Shown here: positions 61,401 to 64,000 of the stretch, piece by piece
How positions within the stretch are numbered: position 1 is the stretch's first letter
Layout: each line of letters begins with the position of its first letter
DNA from: Diadema setosum
Lineage: Eukaryota; Echinodermata; Echinoidea; Diadematoida; Diadematidae
NCBI GenBank assembly: GCA_033980235.1
Contig: CM067076.1
Span: 31,675,383 to 31,739,382 of the forward strand
DNA: 64,000 nt
Direction: 5' to 3'
Position numbers and translations under genes: made by a program
The notes under the pieces: model-generated
What the model was told of the DNA's origin: nothing
Database searches by the model: none
The model's input: only the letters and a program-made list of their open reading frames with translations

Positions 61401-62684
61401 TCTGACCTCTGTCGATCTGCAATAAGAATCTCGTTTGAGGGCATTGAAGGCTCTTGGAGAATTGCGGGAGGACCAGGTTAAGTGATATCTGTCTGTAACA
61501 ATTGCCTGCTTTTGCTGTTACTTCTTCACATTCATTTTTTCTGAAAGTGAAGTTTCCTCATTTATATCTGGCAGGTAGGAATGCTTACACACTGCATCAA
61601 AAGCAATGCATACTGGCATAAGTTTCCTAAAAAACACACTTTAATACTTGCATTCATTTGTACAGGAGCACTGACAACACAGGTGAATAGAACATGACTC
61701 ACACAGATTAAGTACAAGTGGGTGGTGGAGGGCTTACTTGTGAGAATATCGCCACACCACCGTTTTTCTTTTCTGAGGCCTTGACCACCATCGGTAGCAC
61801 CCGGTCCTGTCCCAGGACACTGACCATCACGTTGGGCGAGCCCTCCCCGTCGCCGATCTGCAGCCGGCCGGGTCCGCTCAGACCCTCGACCCGGAAGGCC
61901 TTGGACTTTACGATGCCCTGGTACGACGCCTCCACCTCCTTTTCTGTAGGTGGTCCACCCTGGAAGCTCACATCACCGAGGGAGAGGGGGAGTCCAAAGT
62001 TGAGGATGCGGCCGCCCTTCTCAAAGTGGGCCACAAACCGCTCTGTCGTGTCCTTGTCAAGACTGCCATCGCCGGCTAGCACTACCAATGCACAATTGTC
62101 CGACCACGGCTGGGTCAGGGTGCTGGGTTTGAGGAGATAGATCACATACTTGTCCTGTTCCAAGCAGTGCTGCAGGGCAGCCTCCACGGCTCCGTAAACC
62201 TCATCCTCGACTTCTGATCCTGTGTATATCAGAACATTCGGCGGCTTACATATTCCGTCTTCCCCAGCAGCAGGGTCTTTATGCCTCAGCGACTTCGGGA
62301 GGTTTCCGATCCCATTTGAAAGATTCCGCTCTCCATCTGGGAGAAAGACGCTGCCATCCGTTGCCCCAGCGACGTGGCTAGGGCTGTTTGGGAACTCCAC
62401 GGAGACACCGCCGAGGTCGTCTTCGTCCAGCTCACCCGTGCTGGACAAGGAGCTCGAATTCTTCTGCTTCTGCTCCTCCATCTTGCGCACAAACTCGGAG
62501 GAGTGCTTGCGGCGCAGGTACCTGTTCGGCTGCCGATGGAGCTGGGGCTTCTTGGCGGCTGCCTCCAGGGGCGACACCCTGTGGGGCGAGGCAGGGATGG
62601 GCGGAGTCATGGCACCAGATGCCCCCTCCCCGACCTTTAACCTGTTGTCAACCAAGTTGAATGCTTGTCCCTGCACTTCCACAG
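49268..62684 (-). CDS. HLCS: Holocarboxylase synthetase (biotin-protein ligase), eight exons, 5' end missing
   Basis: HLCS activates biotin to biotinyl-AMP and transfers it to a lysine of the biotin carboxylases (acetyl-CoA, pyruvate, propionyl-CoA and methylcrotonyl-CoA carboxylases). Joined minus-strand exons: 61738-62684, 60850-60999, 56622-56896, 55958-56025, 55083-55243, 52579-52693, 51453-51666, 49268-49445. All introns are GT-AG and every phase joins, giving 701 codons plus TGA. Visible residues 148-300 resemble the BPL N-terminal (glutamine-amidotransferase-like) domain. Residues about 440-640 are the catalytic BPL domain, with GKGRSGNRW (the biotinyl-AMP loop, split across two exons), KWPNDIY and GGVIVNSS. 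Residues about 643-701 are the C-terminal BPL domain. Human HLCS is 726 residues, so little is missing at the N-terminus. No key motif is broken, so the enzyme should be functional. Family assignment is from recalled HLCS sequence; exon boundaries are read directly. Confidence 0.95.
49648..50573. mobile_element. Hairpin-ended non-autonomous element with GGGGCCCC-rich modules
   Basis: The left end carries a hairpin (GAGACCC/GGGTCTC, 49651-49666) followed by GCTCACCTGAG. The right end is a perfect 14-bp stem, AGCTCACTTGAGCC with loop TTT (50543-50573). Between them are three or four related modules of about 155-170 bp, each with GGGGC(A/G)(C/T)GGTGC, CCCCCTAGGGATGCT and CCTGCCAAGTYTGGTGAAAAT (49880, 50030, 50374). 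A CGCACGACGCACAACAGACG-type tract precedes the end hairpin. It sits in the last HLCS intron. No ORF is present. Confidence 0.75.
50289..50990. repeat. Tandem duplication of about 342 bp in the last HLCS intron
   Basis: 50289-50630 and 50631-50990 are near-identical, each running from TTCTAGTTCTAGAGAAGAAG through the right module and hairpin end of the element above to TTAGCGCTTAATACAACACG. Differences are C-run length, a few substitutions and an extra CGCACGACAGACGACGGA-type block in copy 2. This looks like a recent unequal event. Confidence 0.92.
50940..51370. mobile_element. Dispersed repeat fragment (TTTAGCGCTT ... GAAGCGCTTTACAA type)
   Basis: TTATTTAGCGCTTAATACAA and CGAAGCGCTTTACAATGC begin a sequence that continues through AGTGTTCCAAAGAAGGGGGG and ACGGAAAAAGCACGGTC. 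I recognise this style as a high-copy repeat of fish and marine invertebrates, but cannot name the family from sequence alone. Confidence 0.45.
51453..51666 (-). CDS. HLCS: HLCS exon 7 (end of catalytic domain)
   Basis: The 214-bp exon has acceptor GCTGTCAAG and donor CATAG|GTAGGG. It encodes GVGVNVSNSVPTTCINDILH through FLPVYYKRWLH, aligning with GCGFNVTNSNPTICINDL and VLPLYYRYWVHS of human HLCS. It ends two bases into a serine codon completed in the last exon. Confidence 0.95.
51667..52578. other. HLCS intron between exons 6 and 7
   Basis: This is 912 bp of AT-rich intron. Apart from the 21-bp duplication at its 5' edge nothing is recognised. Confidence 0.55.
52533..52576. repeat. 21-bp tandem duplication at the HLCS exon 6 donor
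   Basis: TCACCACAGGATCAAAATCAT-type sequence occurs at 52533-52553 and again at 52556-52576, separated by two bases. The second copy directly abuts the GT donor of exon 6 on the minus strand. Confidence 0.9.
52579..52693 (-). CDS. HLCS: HLCS exon 6 (KWPND motif)
   Basis: The 115-bp exon runs from acceptor ATGGCAG to donor ATCG|GTATGA. It encodes EFDLRLKWPNDIYYG and then GGVIVNSSCLDGVFHAIIG. KWPND is the near-invariant biotin-protein ligase motif whose lysine contacts the biotinyl-AMP phosphate. A 21-bp tandem duplication sits directly inside the following intron (52533-52576). Confidence 0.96.
52694..55082. other. HLCS intron between exons 5 and 6
   Basis: This is 2389 bp of intron with no recognised exon. 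A GC-richer patch at 53570-54010 holds short frames on the minus strand without any domain; it may be an old repeat. TTAAAGGGG at 54001-54009 resembles the ends of the TTAAAGG MITE families elsewhere in this window, but no partner end was found. Confidence 0.45.
55083..55243 (-). CDS. HLCS: HLCS exon 5 (biotinyl-AMP loop and helix)
   Basis: The 161-bp exon has acceptor TTCCTGGATCAG, preceded by a C-rich run (plus-strand G-run at 55270-55282), and donor GAG|GTACGA. It opens with the rest of the signature loop (GRSGNRWLAPIGCA) and continues through PFLQHIASAAVVEAVRS, matching PFVQHLMSVAVVEAVRS of human HLCS. It ends in phase 0. Confidence 0.95.
55449..55690 (+). mobile_element. tRNA-derived SINE in an HLCS intron
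   Basis: The element starts with a tRNA-like head containing an A box (TGGCATAGCAG at 55458-55468) and a degenerate B box (AGTTTGATTCC at 55509-55519) at proper pol III spacing. A non-tRNA body follows (TTATAAATGGGTACCTGGCA around 55579-55598). It lies antisense to HLCS in the intron between exons 4 and 5. The length of the body is an estimate. Confidence 0.65.
55958..56025 (-). CDS. HLCS: HLCS exon 4 (68-bp micro-exon before the ATP/biotin loop)
   Basis: The short exon has acceptor TGCTCCCAG and donor AAGG|GTAAGTG. It finishes the split glycine of the previous exon and reads GFMFKVPDNVGVVCIATR followed by MTGGKG, ending one base into the next glycine codon. It aligns with GLMFQTPQEMGLIVIAARQ of human HLCS and carries the first half of the GKGR-type biotinyl-AMP loop. 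Confidence 0.94.
56581..56604. repeat. G-rich run next to the HLCS exon 3 donor
   Basis: An almost pure G run on the plus strand lies 17 bp inside the intron after HLCS exon 3. In the transcript it is a poly-C tract close to the donor. Confidence 0.8.
56622..56896 (-). CDS. HLCS: HLCS exon 3 (start of catalytic domain)
   Basis: The 275-bp exon has acceptor ATATAG and donor GG|GTGAGAATC. It encodes about 91 residues starting ANEQFLKAVTAGQKD. The stretch LGNVVLYAEVLPTTMDVFEG matches the LGKVILFAEVTPTTM segment of human HLCS that opens the ligase domain. Beginning 17 bases inside the following intron there is a C-rich run on the coding strand (G-run at 56581-56604 on the plus strand). Confidence 0.95.
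57292..57557. mobile_element. 266-bp inverted-repeat element with 22-bp perfect ends
   Basis: The 22 bases at 57292-57313 are the exact reverse complement of 57536-57557 (core GTCAAAAGGGGCCTGAGC). The inside is G- and A-rich on the plus strand and non-coding. A weaker outer match (CTGAAAAC at 57249-57256, GTTTTCAG at 57566-57573) may extend the inverted repeat. The family is not known to me. Confidence 0.7.
57812..58767. mobile_element. Non-autonomous element with 11-bp TIRs, five tandem 158-bp units and a terminal hairpin
   Basis: Perfect ends TGTCCCCGCCG (57812-57822) and CGGCGGGGACA (58757-58767) bound a 956-bp element in the HLCS intron between exons 2 and 3. The body is five units of about 158 bp (57825-58626), each with AGGTCAAAGGTCA, starting at 57869, 58028, 58186, 58344 and 58501. 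A CACGGACGGA-rich tract follows (58642-58723). The right end can fold as a hairpin (CCCC...GGGG around 58738-58765). No ORF is present. Confidence 0.8.
58768..60435. other. HLCS intron between exons 2 and 3, remaining part
   Basis: No exon is recognised here. It contains A-rich runs at 59089-59177 and 59294-59313 and a G-rich patch at 59467-59512. Short open frames on both strands (for example 59445-59729) have no recognisable domain. Confidence 0.5.
60436..60846. mobile_element. pogo/Tigger-like MITE abutting an HLCS splice donor
   Basis: The 411-bp element has imperfect 20-bp terminal inverted repeats: CAGTCAGACCTCTCCTATCC on the left and the reverse complement of CAGTGTGACCTCCCCTATCC on the right (17 of 20 match). 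It is flanked by TA on both sides (60434-60435 and 60847-60848), as expected for Tc1/mariner-pogo insertions. A second inner ATATCCGGCC/GGATTAGCCCCGG-type motif near the right end resembles Tigger-like ends. There is no transposase. The right TA is part of the HLCS exon 2 donor. Confidence 0.8.
60850..60999 (-). CDS. HLCS: HLCS exon 2 (50 residues)
   Basis: The 150-bp exon lies between a CTCCCTCCCCTTAG acceptor and a CAG|GTACAG donor. Phase is 0 on both sides. It encodes 50 residues from ICFPEGHLEGTQED to AFLLGVNQ; LVRLGLSC and QLTPAFLL align with LTTLGLSC and ALTPLYLL of human HLCS. The donor lies at the edge of a pogo-like MITE (60436-60846): only the G of GT is original intron, while T comes from the TA target duplication. 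Confidence 0.92.
61000..61737. other. HLCS intron between exons 1 and 2; nothing recognised
   Basis: This is 738 bp of AT-rich intron. Short open frames on both strands around 61220-61480 show no domain and sit within the intron. Confidence 0.6.
61738..62684 (-). CDS. HLCS: HLCS exon 1 of those visible (N-terminal region)
   Basis: This 947-bp exon starts with two bases of a split codon after a strong acceptor (long TTTCCTCTTTTCTCAG pyrimidine tract) and ends CAA|GTAAGC at 61737. It encodes 315 residues. The first 145 are low-complexity, basic, serine- and proline-rich, as in the poorly conserved N-terminus of animal HLCS. From about residue 148 (PPNVLIYTGSEVEDE) it matches the conserved N-terminal domain of the family, including PWSDNCALVVLAG. 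The first in-frame ATG is at residue 25. Translation could start there only if the upstream exon is non-coding; the acceptor shows that some upstream exon exists. It is GC-rich against AT-rich introns. Confidence 0.93.
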
Positions 62685-64000
62685 CTGAGAAAAGAGGAAA
62701 GAAGATTTAATAGCCACTGACACCACACATGACTACAACATCTTTCTTTTAGATTATATATGATCATATGTTCGTAGAGAAGACGCAAAGATTTTTCTGT
62801 GATACCAAATGATCTGGCTTATGACTACTTTTGTTTGATTCTGCCAAACAACCATCAAAAAGCCCTATGTACTGTCGGCAATTCACCAGCCCACTTTCCC
62901 TAATACAATGTATCATCTGATATCTAACATACATTGTATGCACTAGCCCAAGGCACTGGTCAACACACGAAGAAAATCATGGTCTTGGTGTTTGCTTGCC
63001 AGCAAGTCTGAAGGGTTCTCACATCACCGACACAAAAGCCTTGAAGTTGCAGGTACTGTCTTGCATGAGATTAGTGCACAAAGAAAATGGTGGCATCAAA
63101 AAGCAAATCAAAAAGCAGTAGGCTTTTCCCAACTTGGTCAAGTTCAATGTGCCATTGATAGACAGCATGAAACTGACTGAACTCATATTCAGCTTTTGTA
63201 AAATAAATTCTCTGCAATGTGGAAATTTTAGAGTATTTCACACAGCCAGAGGCTAGTGCAAAAATAAAAGCATGCAAATATTTTTGCGTGCCATAAGTTC
63301 CAATAGTTAATGTCCCAAATCTGCAGAAATAGAAACATGTAAAATTCATCCCAGCTGAGTGCAAAAATTACTTGCACAAAAATACCCAATTTCACAATAC
63401 CACACCGTAGTTGTACATGTAGGGTCCTACACGATATGATGCCCAAATGTGCAAAAGAAATGCTACAAAGTGTCATTGGCAGATCAAACTGAATTGGTCT
63501 GATCATCACTTTGCCTGTAGCAGGGCAATGAGCTCTTGTCATCTGTGTAACATCCTGACCAAATGATCAACTTTTCAACAACAATAACGCAAATAATCAA
63601 GAAAAATGATACTTAAGTCACAAAAGTAATCACTATCACACATGTAATATATCAGAGTGATCACACTGATGCTTATCTTACAATAGTAAACATTATAGTG
63701 ATGATAGCAACAATGATTCATACAGTAGTAATTCTGTTATTACTACAATTACTACAAACAATAGCAATTTATCATAATAACAATAACAATAAAAGTGAAG
63801 TCAACAATTGTCATCACTGACACAGACAAAATCTTATCCATGAAGGGGGGGGGGGGGGAAGGATCTGAGACTGTAGTATGAGGTGACACAGTGAGATGAA
63901 AGGGGAAGACCAGGTGACATCTTGGATGTCCCAAGATGACACGAGGATTATTGTGCTGTCAACCACAGCGTCCCTTCTCCCAAACCTCCAAATCCATCCC
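62685..64000. other. Sequence upstream of the first visible HLCS exon; intron, no exon recognised
   Basis: The strong splice acceptor at 62685-62686 means this is intron on the minus strand. I found no recognisable coding exon or promoter in it. It is AT-rich, with a G-run at 63845-63858 and ACT/AAT-rich patches at 63680-63795. The HLCS start exon and promoter probably lie beyond the window. Confidence 0.5.

Noticed and set aside
61718..62710. Long plus-strand open frames opposite HLCS exon 1
   Set aside because: Shadows of a GC-rich coding exon; the minus strand has the conserved protein and splice sites.

Overview
This is a stretch of animal nuclear DNA: spliced genes with GT-AG introns, dense microsatellites and many short non-autonomous transposons. 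The only gene I can support is a metazoan holocarboxylase synthetase (HLCS, biotin-protein ligase) on the minus strand. The repeat families (TTAAAGG-ended fold-back MITEs, hairpin-ended elements with GGCGGAGG ends, GCGAGCGAGC-rich arrays) look to me like those of marine deuterostomes, most likely an echinoderm such as a sea urchin. That identification rests on memory of repeat style, not on a search.

Layout. Positions 1-48,500 hold no gene I can support. They contain microsatellites, several fold-back or terminal-inverted-repeat MITEs (3583-3950, 15834-16215, 17573-17903, 22333-22592, 25906-26153, 27510-28075), an AACGTT-rich element (3973-5140), a GTTCGTTATTCCGAAGG-rich element (29757-30230), a tandem array of about 165-bp modules (33960-35058), a complete hAT-type element with an 8-bp target duplication (35513-36767), a tRNA-derived SINE (37617-37850), a scrap of non-LTR reverse transcriptase (39262-39383) and a cluster of hairpin-ended elements (39769-42279, 44195-44417).

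Positions 49,268-62,684 hold eight HLCS coding exons read right to left. All seven introns obey GT-AG, all phases join, and together they give 701 residues ending in a stop. The 5' start is not visible: the most upstream exon begins at a splice acceptor, and I found no preceding exon up to 64,000. Introns carry a hairpin-ended element with GGGGCCCC-rich modules, a 342-bp tandem duplication, a SINE, an element with five 158-bp units each holding a perfect nuclear-receptor DR1 motif, and a pogo/Tigger-like MITE.

The most striking points are: (1) the last 50 or so coding bases of HLCS plus adjacent 3' sequence have been amplified into about six further 114-123 bp copies directly downstream of the stop codon; (2) a pogo-like MITE is inserted one base inside an HLCS intron, so its TA target duplication and terminal CAGT now form the splice donor; (3) several unrelated-looking families share one architecture: modular bodies of about 155-170 bp, a GACGGACG-type tract, and a terminal hairpin.
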